Assembly: GCA_037178855.1 (NCBI GenBank) | Contig: JASJZC010000001.1 | Coordinates: forward strand, 868,001 to 932,000 | DNA from: Oscheius sp. JU75 | Taxonomy: Eukaryota > Nematoda > Chromadorea > Rhabditida > Rhabditidae | DNA length: 64,000 nucleotides | Reading direction: 5' to 3' | Part shown: in pieces, positions 22,793 to 36,005 of the stretch | How the letters are laid out: every line of letters starts with the position of its first letter | How positions within the stretch are numbered: position 1 is the first letter of the stretch | Program-made: the position numbers and the translations under genes | Notes under the pieces: model-generated | Database searches by the model: none | What the model was told of the DNA's origin: nothing | What the model saw: only the letters and a program-made list of their open reading frames with translations

Positions 22793-22981
22793 ATGAACTT
22801 CCTTCTCCTCTTCGCCCTTCTAATCCAGCGTGAGCTCCCAATCCACAGAAGAAGAGGTCAATTTCCAGAGTTACTAGCTTTTTTGCATGACTATATTGAT
22901 GGTTGCGACAGTGGCCAGAGAGCTGCGTGCAGAATTCGCATGGCTCTTTACAGACAAGTCTCCTACTCTAGGCGATCCTGA
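22793..22981 (+). CDS. small secreted peptide candidate
   Basis: An ATG opens a 62-residue frame beginning MNFLLLFALLIQ. A possible 39-base intron (donor gtgagc at 22831, acceptor tttccag ending at 22869) is a multiple of three. Spliced or unspliced, the frame stays open, giving 49 or 62 residues. The spliced form has a longer hydrophobic leader (LLIQQLLAFL), then a CDSGQRAAC pair of cysteines and an arginine-rich end. About 50 bases upstream lies cataaaaggg, a possible TATA box. No family recognised; a neuropeptide-like or antimicrobial-type product is only a guess. Confidence 0.4.
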   Translation: MNFLLLFALLIQRELPIHRRRGQFPELLAFLHDYIDGCDSGQRAACRIRMALYRQVSYSRRS

Positions 22982-23265
22982 ACGATACAATTGCGGGTTT
23001 GAGACAATATAGTCTGGACTTTGTGATCATTCTTACTGGACCGGTTGCTCGAATCGATTTGCGAAACGGAAAAAAAAGCATTACTTTCCGCTTCGAAGTC
23101 AACTTCAACTACCGTAACAAGGAAACGCTTACATCGACGGAGCTTGGGAAGGATGAGTCTGATGGGCCGTCTGCTTTCGAGCAAGGGTCACTCCAATCAT
23201 TTCATTGTGGAAAAACGCTGACTATATCACTGTCCGTTTGAGACTGAAGTAATTTGAGCAGATAT

Positions 23266-23626
23266 GGATGAGAAAGTCGCATCATTCAGGCATCGGGTCG
23301 GCCGGAAGACGGACTGCAAAAATGTCGAAGTCAGTGGAGACTTGAAGCTGTATATACGCTGGTGGGTGGATCTGTGAGAAATATACAAAACGCTGTGTTA
23401 CTGTTTCCCTGTCCACTGATTGTCGCCCTCTTTCCCAGGCTGCAGCCGCCATGCTGGAAAAGTGCATTGAGCAGCTGAATAGCCAAAACTCTTTGTACCA
23501 AATTGTGAAATCGAGAGAGCACGTTGAGAAATTGCTGTGTGCACTTCTCTGTCTATATAGAGCCAGCCGATCAGGCCATTCAGAATCGTCAAAAGATCAG
23601 AGATTGAGCCGTTTTTGGTTCCGGAT
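23266..23626 (+). CDS. possible small helical protein, model uncertain
   Basis: The ATG at 23266 follows a ttgagcag acceptor-like sequence. The first exon reads MDEKVASFRHRVGRKTDC and on to LKLYIRWW at about 23376. An intron with gtggat...tttcccag then leads in phase to AAAAMLEKCIEQLNSQNS, LYQIVKSREHVEKLL. Past about 23545 the protein-like reading (EPADQAIQNRQKIRD, stop at 23624-23626) is in another frame, so a frameshift or an unrecognised splice is needed. Not recognised as a family. Exon 2 is the most convincing part. Confidence 0.35.
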
Positions 23627-23639
23627 TTCGAAAGAGTGA

Positions 23640-26600
23640 TCTTTCAGAGTAGATCTGATTAATAATAGAGCTTCAGCAAGTCATAGTAGTTCGATAGCAT
23701 GACAGAGAGGAAGAGAGTTACAGACGAGGCTGTGTCTTGACATTGGCCAAGGAACAATGGTGCGCTCCCAAGGTCCGAAGCGCGCCGCACTTCTACTTTT
23801 CTCTGACGACATTCTCTGTTCTGGGATGTTATTTCATCGTTTTCCTTACAGTCAGAGCTCCAAAATGGCACCTAAAATTCCAAAACAACATATCAGAGAA
23901 GTTCATAAGATGTCTTTGATCTTTTCTGAACAAGACTCGAATTTTACTCTTTCTCTCTCCCTAACCATTTCTAGGGATTCCCTTATTGTTCTTTGCTTCC
24001 TCTTTGTCAGGGAATACCCAATCATCCAGTCCTCCTAATGGATTAGGTCGCCTTTCAGATGAACAAATAGTCCCCTCCCACTGACTGTTTTCTCATCCTC
24101 GCGCCTTCTGATTTCCTGCTTGCTAATTGGGTTCTTTGCACGGGAAGAGAAGCGTGGGCCGAGAATCAGACTCTTATTGACTACAAACTAATGAAAAGGG
24201 GGGTGAACTGGTGCGAGGGGAGAGTCAATGGGTCAATTTACATGGAGACCTCGTGGACTTTTGTCCTTTAGGACTACTTTGGTAAACAAGGATAGGGTTG
24301 AGAAAAATACCGACCAAAGGACTGACTTATAGTATTTACCTCTGCACTGCCTCAAGGTAATCGTCTTTGACACATATTTTCGCACTCAACAAGTCATTTC
24401 CATGCCTTAACAGAAACTGCTTGCCGCGCCAGTAGTAAACAGAATTATAAGATTTCCTTCAAAGCACGAGCTTTCACGGCATCTTTAGTGTCATCTTGAG
24501 GCTCTCTGCGCAAAAAATGCGATGAAATAACTTTCCAGGACACTGGACATGTTGTGACGAGGAAAGAATGTCGGTGCTGCGCGCTTTTGTCAGTACCGGC
24601 GCGCCAGAATTTTACAGTGCGTTTGTTTTGATACTCTTTTAAAGCTCTCAGAGTCACAAATCGATGGATTCATCTTCTAGGACACTGGTCAACGTTCGTT
24701 TCAGAACTATCTTATTTCTCCCTTCCGCCTGGCTCTCTCTCCAAAAATAGTGTTAATTCCAAGCGTATACAGCCCCCTACTCTGTTTATAGCCCCCAGAA
24801 TATACATCTGTCAGTCTTCTCTCGCACTTCGCCTCTCTATACGACACCTGAAATATTCACACTCGAGCCTACTTATTCATTCGTCCTTTGAGTCCCCTCT
24901 ATACTTTTTCTACTCTGTTAGCTCTAGTTCGAAAGCTTCGAGAGAGGGAAACGGATGGAAGGAACGGGATAGACCAAAGAGTAGCCCGTTGCGACTCGAT
25001 TTGGAGGAGAGGGCCCCTGCAGAAGGAGAAGTGGGTGGCAGATGAACGATGGACTTGCTGTCGACTGAGATGAATTAATGAGGGGACTCGTTGATGAATT
25101 GGCCTAGAAAGTGGGTTTAGAATGGTTATCTGAGTTTTCGTGGCTCGCTTCGCTAGAATTCCCTGTCTGGAGTCAAATTTCAATCCTGAAATGGATAGCC
25201 TGGTGAATTTATAGATGGAGTCGGATCAAATGGAATCAAATAAGCAGGAAAATACAAAAAAATATAGGGAATATATGTCTGAATGATGATAGCAATCCTG
25301 TAAGGCTATTCCGTTCACTCTACCAAGATGTCCAACGTTGACGCACTATTTCTGACCAAACTATCGGTTTTCAGGCTTAAATATGTTTTGTAAAGTTGTA
25401 GAGCAGATCAAGAGCTACAACTTTGCAGAACATCAAAAATTTGAGGAATGTTTTCTTGGGTTCGAAAATTGCGAATTGGGTGGTAAGCTGGATTTTCCTT
25501 TAGTACTTCTTCTGCTACTCATCCCTCTCAGTCTACTAACCTCGATGAAAAGACTGAAATCCGCTCAGATTCACAGACCGAATGAAATTAACCGGCATTT
25601 AGTGGATGTGGATTGGATTAGCGCCCCTTCTGTGAATGAATCCTGCTTGTTCTCTGCTGTCCCTGTTTCTCTAATGAACGTGAGAGCACTCTCTTCCGGA
25701 CAAAAGTACCCGGGGTGTACTGGGAACAGCTCTCAGCTTATGAAAAGACTCTTATCCTAGTGCTTCTCGAAGATTATAGTTTCTTCCCTTGGAATCGATG
25801 GAAAATCGGCTAAAAATATGTTTTTCTGCCTTTGTATAGTCTGAAAAGAGTCCAAGGCACGCGATGTTTCACAAATATGTTTACGCCTGCAAGGGAGAAG
25901 GCGTCTGACTCACACGAGGTCTCAATTAATGGGCTTCCGTGTGTCGAAAAGTAACGAAATCTGATTGAAAGCTTAAGTTTTTAGGGGACAAACAACATAA
26001 GGAGACCATATCTTCCTAGAATATCTTACTTTCTGGTGCTGACAGCATCCAGCTTGGCAGAAAGAGTAAAACTTGCGATGTTTTTGTAGTGAATGGTCAA
26101 GAAACTCGAGGAAATCCAAGTCTGAGAAGTTACATAAGAATTTCCCACCTTTTCCTCACAAAACGACCGTATTACCCTGATCTGAAACAAAGTTCCCGGT
26201 CCCGAAAGGGTAAAAATGCCAAAAGACTCGAAATTAGAGAAGCCAGAAGTCAAACGAAGCTCCCCGTGATTAAAAAAATTCCTTTTAACTCAATTCTGTC
26301 ATCTTTTCTTTCCCCTCCACGCTTTCCCCCTTCCTTATCTCGTTTCCTCCCAAGAGGGAACAAGTAACAGGAACTTGAGCGAACTTTTGATTGTCCTTAC
26401 CCTGCTCATTTCACTCACAGGTAGCAGCTGCTTCCCAAGCTCTTCGAAAACATTCGTCTGTCTCTATAAACACGCCAGGACAGACGGGCGGTCGATATAC
26501 GGGCGCCCCGCAAGCCGGTCCCCCTTGCGTAGATTGATTTTATGCCTTAAAATTAAGCGAAGGTGAATGAATGTCTCATTCGATCAGATAGATGGAGGTG

Positions 26601-27550
26601 GCGCGTGATCGATTCCTCGGCCTGCGCGCTGCTGAATCCGGAAATTTGGTCCTCGCCACGCTTAGCCGAGACTACCCGCCTCGGCCATCCCGAAAACCAA
26701 TACCCCGAGCCAATAATAAGACAGACAGAGAGACGAGAATTCATTTTACTCGTGTATGTCAATACCTCGAATAGATTATACAATCAGAGAGACAGATGAG
26801 GGAGGTGAGCTTACAACAAAAAGAGAGAACTTGGGGAACAAATTACTTAAATCACATCTTTTTGTCGTGGCTTCCGTCCGGCGGAAAGACACGTTTTTGT
26901 AGGAATTGGAGCATGTTTTTGTGTACATTTTCTAGCGTTTTTCCTATTTTTATATACATTTTTGTGAGATGTTTGAGAGGGAGGGAAGAATACACCGTAA
27001 TTAGAAGAAGAGGCACTGGGCTGGAGGGGGTGTTAAAGACGGGGAGAACTCTCTTAAAGACCAGTAACGAAAAAAGACGCGGCAGAAGAAATTCAAACAA
27101 GTGCTTGGTTAGGAAGCCCTCGAGGATCGGCTAAGCACGGGGGCAGTCTTAGCCAGGCCGGTGCTCCCATATGGTCCACCGTATGACCGGGAGGAATGGC
27201 ACGCCTAATGACTGCCCGCTGTGACTTTCGCGAACCTGGGGCAACTTGAGGAGCTTAGTTCTTAGAATGAGCCAAAAAAGACGAAAGGAGCGTCGAGCAG
27301 CAAAACACGTAGGTCTTCCCATTTGGTCCACCGTATGACCGGAAATAGTACGGGCTCTCGGCGCTCCTATAGGTACTTATGAGCTCAGGCTCCAGAGGGA
27401 CTTGAAATACAACGACTAGCAAGCAGAGGATGACCCAGAAAAAGAATTGGAAAAGGCTAGGAGACGAAGGCGATGAACCCACAAAGAGGTTTTGAGCAAA
27501 AAGGAGGAAGAAGGCTGGACCAGGATCGATGTGGAGCCTGTGGCTGCTGC
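23640..27550. other. gene-poor stretch
   Basis: No supported gene. One copy of the dispersed hairpin repeat lies at 25383-25435. Open frames are short and lack splice support or protein-like composition. Two stretches around 27165-27182 and 27321-27338 share tggtccaccgtatgaccgg. Confidence 0.5.
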
Positions 27551-27552
27551 TG

Positions 27553-27960
27553 CTAGACGAAGAGGGCACTGTGCTTGAGCTTCTTCTGCGACGCGGACAG
27601 AATTCTAAGAACTGGCTCGATCGTGAGTGAGAAAGAGAGTGTGAAGGTATGTACAGACAACCACGGGTTTTCTGAAAGTTTTTCGATAAAAGTCGTCGGA
27701 AATGGTAGGCTTACCATGTATCGTGGCGGCCCATCTCTTGCGGAGCTAGGGTTCCGGCGAAGACGGGAGGACTTGGATGGCTCGAAGTGATGACGATCCT
27801 GTAAGCCATGGATTAGGACAAGATTTCGAAAGTATTCGCACAAAAAGTAGGCAAAAATGAGGCAAACTCACTATGTGTAAGCGGTCCTGGTAGCTTAAGT
27901 AGTCAATACGAAAGAATTGGACGACCGTATAGAGAGTGAGAGCCTTGGGGGCCCGACGCC
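27553..27960 (-). CDS. possible small gene, weak model
   Basis: Three segments join in phase 0 on the minus strand. About 27960-27872 reads RRAPKALTLYTVVQFFRI and on to QDRLHI before gtgagt. 27798-27715 reads DRHHFEPSKSSRLRRNPS and on to RYM before gtaagc. 27585-27553 reads KKLKHSALFV then stop. No ATG was found upstream in this frame. A TATAAAAG sequence lies upstream on the same strand (28036-28043). Not recognised; it could be chance. Confidence 0.25.
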
Positions 27961-28035
27961 TTCAGAAGAGCGACGTGGGCCCGTGAGAAAGACACCGGAG
28001 ATCGGCGTACCAACAATTCCTGCTTGACGGCTTTT

Positions 28036-28043
28036 ATACTCCC
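28036..28043 (-). promoter_or_regulatory. TATA-box-like sequence
   Basis: Minus strand reads gggagTATAAAAGCCgtc, a perfect core TATA in a GC-richer patch (27900-28140). It points towards the weak gene candidate at 27553-27960. No other support. Confidence 0.3.
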
Positions 28044-28149
28044 AGGGGCGGGGCTCCGCAACGAAGACCGCTCGCGTCCGACTGCAGCACGCATACCGCC
28101 AGCCCGGGTGGGCTGATTCACCCACAGCGATTCTGCCTTCCTCACCTAA

Positions 28150-31100
28150 ATTCGAATACTACTGGATTTTTAGCAGAAAAAAGGGTAAATCGAGGAACGT
28201 GTCAAAAAAAAAAGTCAAAAGGATGTTTTTCAGGGTCAACAGGCTTTCTTCTACCTTTAAGTGACGTAAAATACCAAGACAAACAGGTCCACAACGATTT
28301 TTAACAATTCCCAGACCAAAAAGACACAAAATAAGACAAAGTTCAATTCATGACGCTGTTTACTGCATTTCCATAGGCCCTGTGATGGAAATAGCAAATA
28401 TTTCTGTCGGAAAAGTGAGTCAGCGAACTGTTTTTAGCCATGGAAATGAGAAAAAGTAGGGAGAGACTGGGAGGAACGGCTGAAGGAGAAAAATGAAAAG
28501 ATTTTCTAGAAACTTCTTTCGAAAAGCGCGGCCAATTTTTTGGCGACGATTCAAAGAGGCGAAAATTCGAATTTTTTTTTTAGAATCTATCCCACTTTTT
28601 AAGTATTACGACGGAAAAGCTCTAATCTTATCAAAAAAGCAAGCCGGTCCCAATTAACACAATTAGCAGGCCATAATTACAGCACGCGGGCTTGTTGTGT
28701 AGATGCAATCGGACCGGATAACCTTGTCCAGAAGGAGAGAGCCTTTGTTCCTCATTTATTAGAATTAGCACCATTTTTAGATGTTGCGAAGGGATCCAAG
28801 ATCAACATTTCTTGATTAAAAACAATAGACGATTGGAGTGGGAGAAACGGCTATTTTCCTTGGGAATGAGTTCAAAGCCCAACAAATTTCTTTTTACTGG
28901 GGAGTTTTTCCATCAAACCCTTATTCCTGGTCTCGAGAGAAATATTTACTCTAGAGCCTCCACGAGTTTATTGGCTCAACGAAACTCCTACACTGATCTT
29001 TCCAATGTGATCTCTTCTTTGGACATCTCCCACATTCCGATCTCTACGCAAGTACTACGTATCTGCAGACATTTCGAAGGTTTTCGAGTGCATCTGTCAC
29101 TGAAAGGAACCGTCTTTCGAAAAATTTGCACGGGCCGCGATTATCGCACCATCGTTTCGAAACAATACGCACGGGTCCGCCGGTGCCTCTCTTTTTGCGT
29201 CAGCCTGACGACTCACTTCGTTGATTTTCGCAGTGCACATTCGACAGGGGCTTGCGAAAGATAAAAAAAAGTTAGAAATTAAGAGAAGAGCGAATTGAAA
29301 ATGAGGAAAACATGAAGAGCGAAAAATAAAAAAAATCGATTTAAATACGCGGCAAAACTTGGAGAAGATTAAATTTGCGCGGATTTGAAATACCTTTCAT
29401 TTATTTTCTTTCTCTTTTCCTCCGTTCTTGCCCATTTTACTCCCCATTTTCCCGATTTTCTTCTTCAAAACGATGCAGAATGGTAGTCTACCCCAATTCC
29501 TACCCATTTTCATACCAAAACCGACACAAATGACCCGATTTACGACTGCGAGAGAAGGAGGTTGTTAGCCACGGCCTGTTGGAGGCACTGTACAAGTTTC
29601 AGGGATCACTAACCCACCCAAGAATTCTATTTTTCTCAATCTCTGATCGGTTCCTTATCAGAGAAGAGGAGAGAGTAACTACGCAATCGAGCTCTGAGCC
29701 TCTAGCTCCTGACCCGCAATTTGTCAAGGAGGACTGCAGAATAATTACCGCTGTCTATCTGCTCTTTGTTCTCTTCTCGGTCACTGAGTGACTTTCCCGA
29801 AAAATCCCCTCGCTGTAAACATCTTATCGGACATGTGACCGCGGCCAGGAGGCCAAAAGAAAAAGTTGTAGGCGCATTGGACAAATGCTGGTCACATAAC
29901 AGGATGTTGGTAATCAGAAGGCCGGAAATAACTGAGTTTCCTTTGGAAATTGATCTGCACTGATCTCTGACTCTCTCTTCCTATCTCTGTCTGTCAGTTC
30001 TGTCACTGTCGCTCTCACTCAGAGTCTTTCCGTCTCTGTACCTTTCTGTCTCTGTCTCTGCCTCTGTCTCTCATCCTGTCCCCTGACCAGAGTCAGTTGT
30101 TCTTCACCCACACGGAGACCAATGAGTAGTGACGTAACAACAGAGAGGGTACCCACTCACACCAAGGGGCCACTGTTGACCCAAAGTAGACAATGACAGG
30201 TGCCCTCCTGTGGACACCTGGACCATCTGTCCCTGTACCAGATGGTTATGTGTCACGGTCATTGGGCCCTGGACGATTAGCGTCGCCTTCTTATGTACAA
30301 TCATTTCAGCATCTAGGCCTTTGAATGGTGGGAGCAACTTTCGTCCCGTCTTTTGTGCGAACAAAAGAGACAGCGCAGAGGGCCAATCTGTCCGGGACAG
30401 GGGGCGCCAGGTCGCTGTGTTGTCTTTAAGATCTTTCTCGTCGTTCCCCCTGTACTCTTTACCAAATTTCCGTGCCCTGTACTCTCTCTTCTGTTCCCTG
30501 AATTCCTTTCCTGTACTCTCTCTGTGAGTCACAGTATAAGTGATGGAACGGTATTCGGCCGGGCTCATAAATTCCATAACTAATCCCCTCAAGAGAATAT
30601 GCCAAGCGTGGGTAATCCTTCTTTAGTTTATCCTTCGTTGCTATGCGAGGAAATTTGTTGTTAGGGAATGATCTGCACCAGGTGGAATGGGAAAGAAACT
30701 TGGGAAAAGAGTCAAGGACGTTGAAACTAGATCAGGGACTGACAGAGAGACAGAGACAGTGACAGAGATGTTGTTTTCGTGAACTCCAATCCATGACCTC
30801 ATTATTCCTTCTCTCAAAACACAGACAGAGATTCAAATAAATTGTGTTCAGGCGTGTGAAAGACCACGAAAAAACCCGGTTCGTATCTGGTTGTATGACA
30901 AACTTGTTCTCCCTCCCTGCCAAAGCGGTCGAGACATAAAAAAATAAATCGGATCATTGTGCACTCGCCGGTTCATAGTACTCTGTTCAGATTTCAGCGT
31001 TGTTTGTTGTGCTAAGGCGGATACGTATTTTATTTTTCGTGGAAGGGGTTTATGTGGTTTCTTATCAATCATAGGGCAAGATAAGGAACTATGGTACACG

Positions 31101-34100
31101 AGAGGAAAAAAAGAGACACAAAGGAGTCATCTTTGTAGGTTTGAAATCAGAAAAGTTCCTTGATTTCATTGTCTTTTGTCCCACAGGCTTAGCCAAGCCT
31201 CTCTCTCTCTCTGTCTCTCTCTCTCTGCCTCTCTGTCTCTTTGTTCTTCTGCGTCTCTGTGTCTCTGTCTCTCTGTCTCACTTTCTCTTCGTCCCTCTGT
31301 CTTATTGTCTCGACCGGAAATTACCAGCCTATTCTTGGCCTGATCTAGAGCTGTTTTCTCATCCGGATAAAAGAGCAAATCAAGTAGAAAAGCCTCCTTT
31401 GATCGGTGAATAACACGTTCTTTCAACGTGCCAACTGCACTCGCTAGAGCATATTCTGACGCAAAAGCATTCTGCGAATAGCACCTGGTTCCAGAGGAAA
31501 AAGCCTTATCTAATTTTATCGCTGTATCAGCACTCGTGGATGTTTTGCTTTCAGCTGGTGGTGCCAGGGCATCTCAAGTTGACTAGAGAGAACTGAACGT
31601 TCTCTCCATGCCATGAATATTCCCACGATTAGGGTTGTCGCGTGTCCGAAAGTAGTCCTTGGCCGTGTCCGGTGAGACACGGTAATTGCTGACACCTTGA
31701 GGGAAATTGGGTGAGAGAGTATTAGAGGAGGTGGTAAAGGACAGCCGGACAAGGACAAAGGAGGACAAACTGTCTCTGTCTCTCGAAAGACAGTGGAATT
31801 CCTATTCGCTAACTAGGGTCCTGCCACGAATTTGCGTAAACAATGTGCACGCAGTTCAGGATACAATCCGATTCAGGGACCGAGGAATCAAGAGGAAGGA
31901 CCATAAGCTGCTTGAAATTCAAATTCATGGGATGTCGACCCACGCGGTGTATCTGAAATTTAAAAACTCTCTCTTTGTCTCTGTCTCCTAATCAAAGCTC
32001 AGCCGCATCTTTCTCAATTTCTGGTGTCTTGCTCCAAGACAAACAAAAACAACAGGCACAGGAGCGCCCCGTGGGCTGTTTGGTGTCTTTCTTTACAGTC
32101 TAGCTCGTGACTCACAGCTCCATGGGAAGGATACACAGATCTCGACTACAGTTCAGCTTTTTTTCGCAGAAACTGTACTGTTTTTCTGTTATGACTGGCC
32201 ACGCGGGGTGAGTCAGGCGACCTCACTTTCTTTCACAATCCGCATCCAAATCCCCTCTTGTCAGCACAGCTGTATGGCCAAAAAGGCTGCTGCTCCCCGC
32301 TTAGTCACTATTTTCAGACACTGTTAGCAGAAGAAGCGTGGATGGCGGGGGAGTTGGGCATGCAGCCTGTACGCCGGTGCAAAACTACACGCGCGCAACT
32401 TCTAAATCATTTTTGATTGAGAAGAATTAACTTTTGGACTTTGACGTGTTCTGCAAAGTTGTAGATTTTAACATGCTCTACATCTTTATAAAACATCGCA
32501 ATTCTGAAGAATGCGATCTTGCCTGAAAAATTGGTTTTGAATGACACCCCGCTGACTACAAGATTGTGAATCGTTTTAAGTGGTTTGATCATATTTTGTC
32601 AGTTTTTTTCTCCTCTCCGGCTGTTCCTCTTGGGCCAAGAGATCTCGGAGCTGTAATGTGGACTCCCACACGTAGGGAGAGAGAGTGAGAGGTAGCACGT
32701 GATGTCATAGAACATTACGGTTTGTTGATAGCACGAGGGCTGGTGGTGTGGGCACGTAGTGGAGGGGGAACTTTGCGACAACAGAGGGCAACTCGTGACA
32801 GTATAAGAATAGTCGGACCTGGGGGTGAGAAGAACAAAAAAGGAGAGGAAAATGAGGAAACCAGAGTGGAGGAACCGAACCCGCGACCTGTTTATTGTCA
32901 GACCGTCATATTAATCACTACACCACGGATGTAGAATCTTCTAACGTCTAACGAAATTCCTGACAAGCTCATGTACACTTTAAACATATTTTTAGGTTTG
33001 ATTAAGATATTCTGGCCTCGTTTCTGGGTCAAACATACATTTTTGATGTTCTGCAAACTTGTATAATAGATGCGGATCTACAAGTTTTCAGAACAACGCT
33101 TCTTGTGGTCTAAAAGTGCGACAGACATGCTCCCTCCGACACTGTTATCATTTTTCGTTGTTTTTGAGCCTCTTCTTCTTTCCCCTACATGTTGTTGACC
33201 TTCCAGCTGTTTGCCTTTTTTTCTCGAACCACTTTACTGCGCGCATCTCACTGAAAAACTCCCTGATCAACAGGAAGGAAGACACCAAAATCCGGAAGAA
33301 TCCTCTCGCTCTGAATTGCGTCAATGCCGCTGAATATAAGTGGCAGCTTGCTATTGCTAATCGCCGCTGACTGGGCGAGGAGATATAGCTAGAATTTTGA
33401 CAAGGGATCAGTTTGAACAGACGTTAGTTCAGTGGAAAAAAAATGGTGTAGCTTTGTCTCGTATTGAACACAATGAGGACAAAGAGATGCTCCTGAAACA
33501 AGGAACGGGGCTGCAAAAATTGCCTGGGGCTATAGCTTCAGCAAACAGAGAGCGACACGGAACAGAAACGAGGAGCCAGAGAGACAGAAAGACAGAGGGA
33601 CAGAGACAGAACTCTTTGAACTCTTGACGGCATCAACGACTTTTGCAAATCTCACCGCATGCTTTGCAAACCAATGACTTGAACTCGCGGTCGTGCAAAA
33701 TTATGCAGATGTGCGTGACCATCTGTTCTATTTTCTGCAGAAACTTCATCCGGAACTTGAACTGTACCCAGTTGAAGAGGCAGGGACCATTCCTTTCAGA
33801 CCCATTCCAGCCATCTCTTTCTGAGGAAGTTCTCGACCAGTTGGACTCTCCGCTCCCTCCAAATTGCTAGTTCTCCTCCCTCTATTATATCTTTGCAAAA
33901 CGATGCGTCTGCGATCCAAAAAGTCAGCGATTGAATCTTTGAAGACGATTCGGACTCTTTCAGTTTAATGGGAACCATCTGTGCTATCTGTCGAATGCTT
34001 TATGAGTCAATTTGCCACGACGAGAGAGAGAGGGTTAGTCACGGGCGAAAGAGGCTAATGATGAAACCAGCTCTCGCTGCTGCAACAACGGGCTCTGAAC

Positions 34101-36000
34101 TATGAACTGTTGGGGCAGAGAGAGCGGAACCAATTCAGTTGACAGATGATAGCCAGTTGAAATGGTAATTTGCTCCAATTTGAAGGATCGCGTGTCACGA
34201 GGGAAAAATGAATTTTTGCGATGAGATCATTGAATCAAGAAAACTGGTTTCGGAAAGTGAAAGAAACCTACCGGGGCGCTTTTTTGGCAAAGTTGTAAAC
34301 AGATCAAAGATCGGACGCAGGTTTTACCGGAAACTGTCTTTCTGTCTCCCTGTCTCTCTGTCTCCCTACCTTCTTGTCTTTCTGTCTCCTGTCTCTCCGT
34401 CTCTCTCACTTCCCGATGTGTCCAAAGTTCTGAAATCTATTTTAATCCGTCCCGGTTCAACAATAACATCATAGTGACGACTGTGTCTGTCAAGATCACT
34501 GTTTAGATCTGACTGGATATGAGTTATAAACGGAAGTAATCCTCAAATCACAGGGGTCAGGTCTCAAGGTGGTAATTTCCGCATCGTCTCACTCCTGAAC
34601 TGACTGACACCCTGTCTAGATGAGAAATCTGATAAGTTGAACAGTGGTCCAGGCCAATTAGGCATGCAGCAAGTTGAGGTAATTACTGCCGGACATGGGC
34701 AGCTTAATGAGCACAGCAGGGGTGCAAGTCTGCAAAAGAGGCTTTGGTGCAAAAAGGTATGGGGAGAGTGGTTAATGGAGGGGCCAGAGGGAGCAGTCAA
34801 TTCCTCTAAATAGAACTGGGTCAGAGAGAGTGACAGTGACAGTGACCTAGTCTAATCAGTTCAGTTAGTTCCTCACCCCTATACTGTCTTTGTCTTTTTG
34901 ATTCTCTCGACTGATAACCTCTCTCTGTCCCAGAAATCTGTACACTTCTCCAAGTTTGAAAAGTGCAGCTGCTGCTGGCCAGCTTCCACGAGATGGTATC
35001 AGTCACGCGGTCTCTCCCCGTCACAGCCCCACAACACAGGGAGAAAGACCGGATCCATTTAAATTTTGTGTTTTCCCATCCAGAGATGATCTTGTGGTCA
35101 TTGAGAGAACTTGTCGAAAAACAGATACAGTTGTTCAAATAGGCTGAAGAAGAGAACATGTGTACTGGCGGCTTTGTACAGTCTGACCGAAGTTCAGGAT
35201 CTGAAAACAAAAACAGACGAATAGCCTCGTCGAAGCAATCAAGCAATATCTGTAAGGTACCATATCGATAGTTACGCATGTCTCTCTGTCACTTTATCTC
35301 ACTGTTTCTCTGGTTCTTTCTCTGTTCTTGCTTCAAAATACCGTACTTTTTGTTCACCCATGTCAGGTGAAAGCTACTAATTATGGCGGAAACGCAAACA
35401 TTGTATCCTGCTCATAAATTAAACAAACCCAATCTCCTTTTTCAACTTCACATGTTTTGTTGAAATGTTTCATTTGCACAATAAATAATTACAGAGCGAG
35501 AACAAATTGGATGTTTTTCGGTTCTATACACACACACGCAACGGTTCAAAGAGGAAGGGTGTTTTGGATAATAATTGGACAGGAGGAGATATGTTGGAAA
35601 TGAGAGGCCCGTTAACTGAAAACAGTCTGGTCTGAACTAAGGGACAGAGTGACAGAGACCACCATTCTACGTCTGTACTGTGACCCGCTAAATTATTCTC
35701 TTGATTATTGCGTGCAAATATTTGATGTCTGCACGCACTTGGGTTCACGTGTCCCTTCATAAAGTTCCCTCGGTTTCTGAAGGGACCGAATCCATGAACA
35801 ATCCTGTTCAGGGGCTCTTCGCCTCATTGCGCCAAGTAACACAATCGGGATGCTCTCTTCCATATGAGCAGCTGATGTGTAATCTAATAAGTCAGACCGC
35901 ACTCGGGGGCTCATATTGGCAGATTACCGAGAAATTGAAACGTTATACAGGTGCTTTCTGTGGTAATTGGGAGGAGACAGATGAGAAAAGAATGTAGAGA
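28150..36000. repeat. gene-poor, repeat-rich stretch
   Basis: No supported gene in nearly 8 kb. Low-complexity pyrimidine or purine tracts of the tctctgtctctctgtctc kind lie at 29970-30080, 31199-31310, 33560-33612 and 34335-34410, and a gacagtgacagtgac tract at 34830-34848. There are hairpin repeats at 32444-32499 and 33043-33098 and a tRNA-like relic at 32861-32930. Two longer open frames (28812-29264 plus, 30104-30592 minus) have no recognised similarity. Confidence 0.5.
32861..32930 (-). pseudogene. tRNA-like relic
   Basis: Minus strand: TCCGTGGTGTAGTGATTAAT (box A-like), gacggtctgacaataaac, GGGTTCGGTTCC (box B-like). It shares gacggtctg with the relic at 44.9 kb, suggesting a tRNA-derived SINE family. 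Confidence 0.5.
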
Positions 36001-36005
36001 CAATG

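Noticed and set aside
28812-29264. 150-codon plus-strand frame
   Set aside because: It needs a non-ATG start at full length, has no motif, and sits in A/T-rich repeat-laden DNA. Kept only as an unassigned frame.
30104-30592. 162-codon minus-strand frame
   Set aside because: No motif and built partly on cctgtactctct-type repeats; no splice support.
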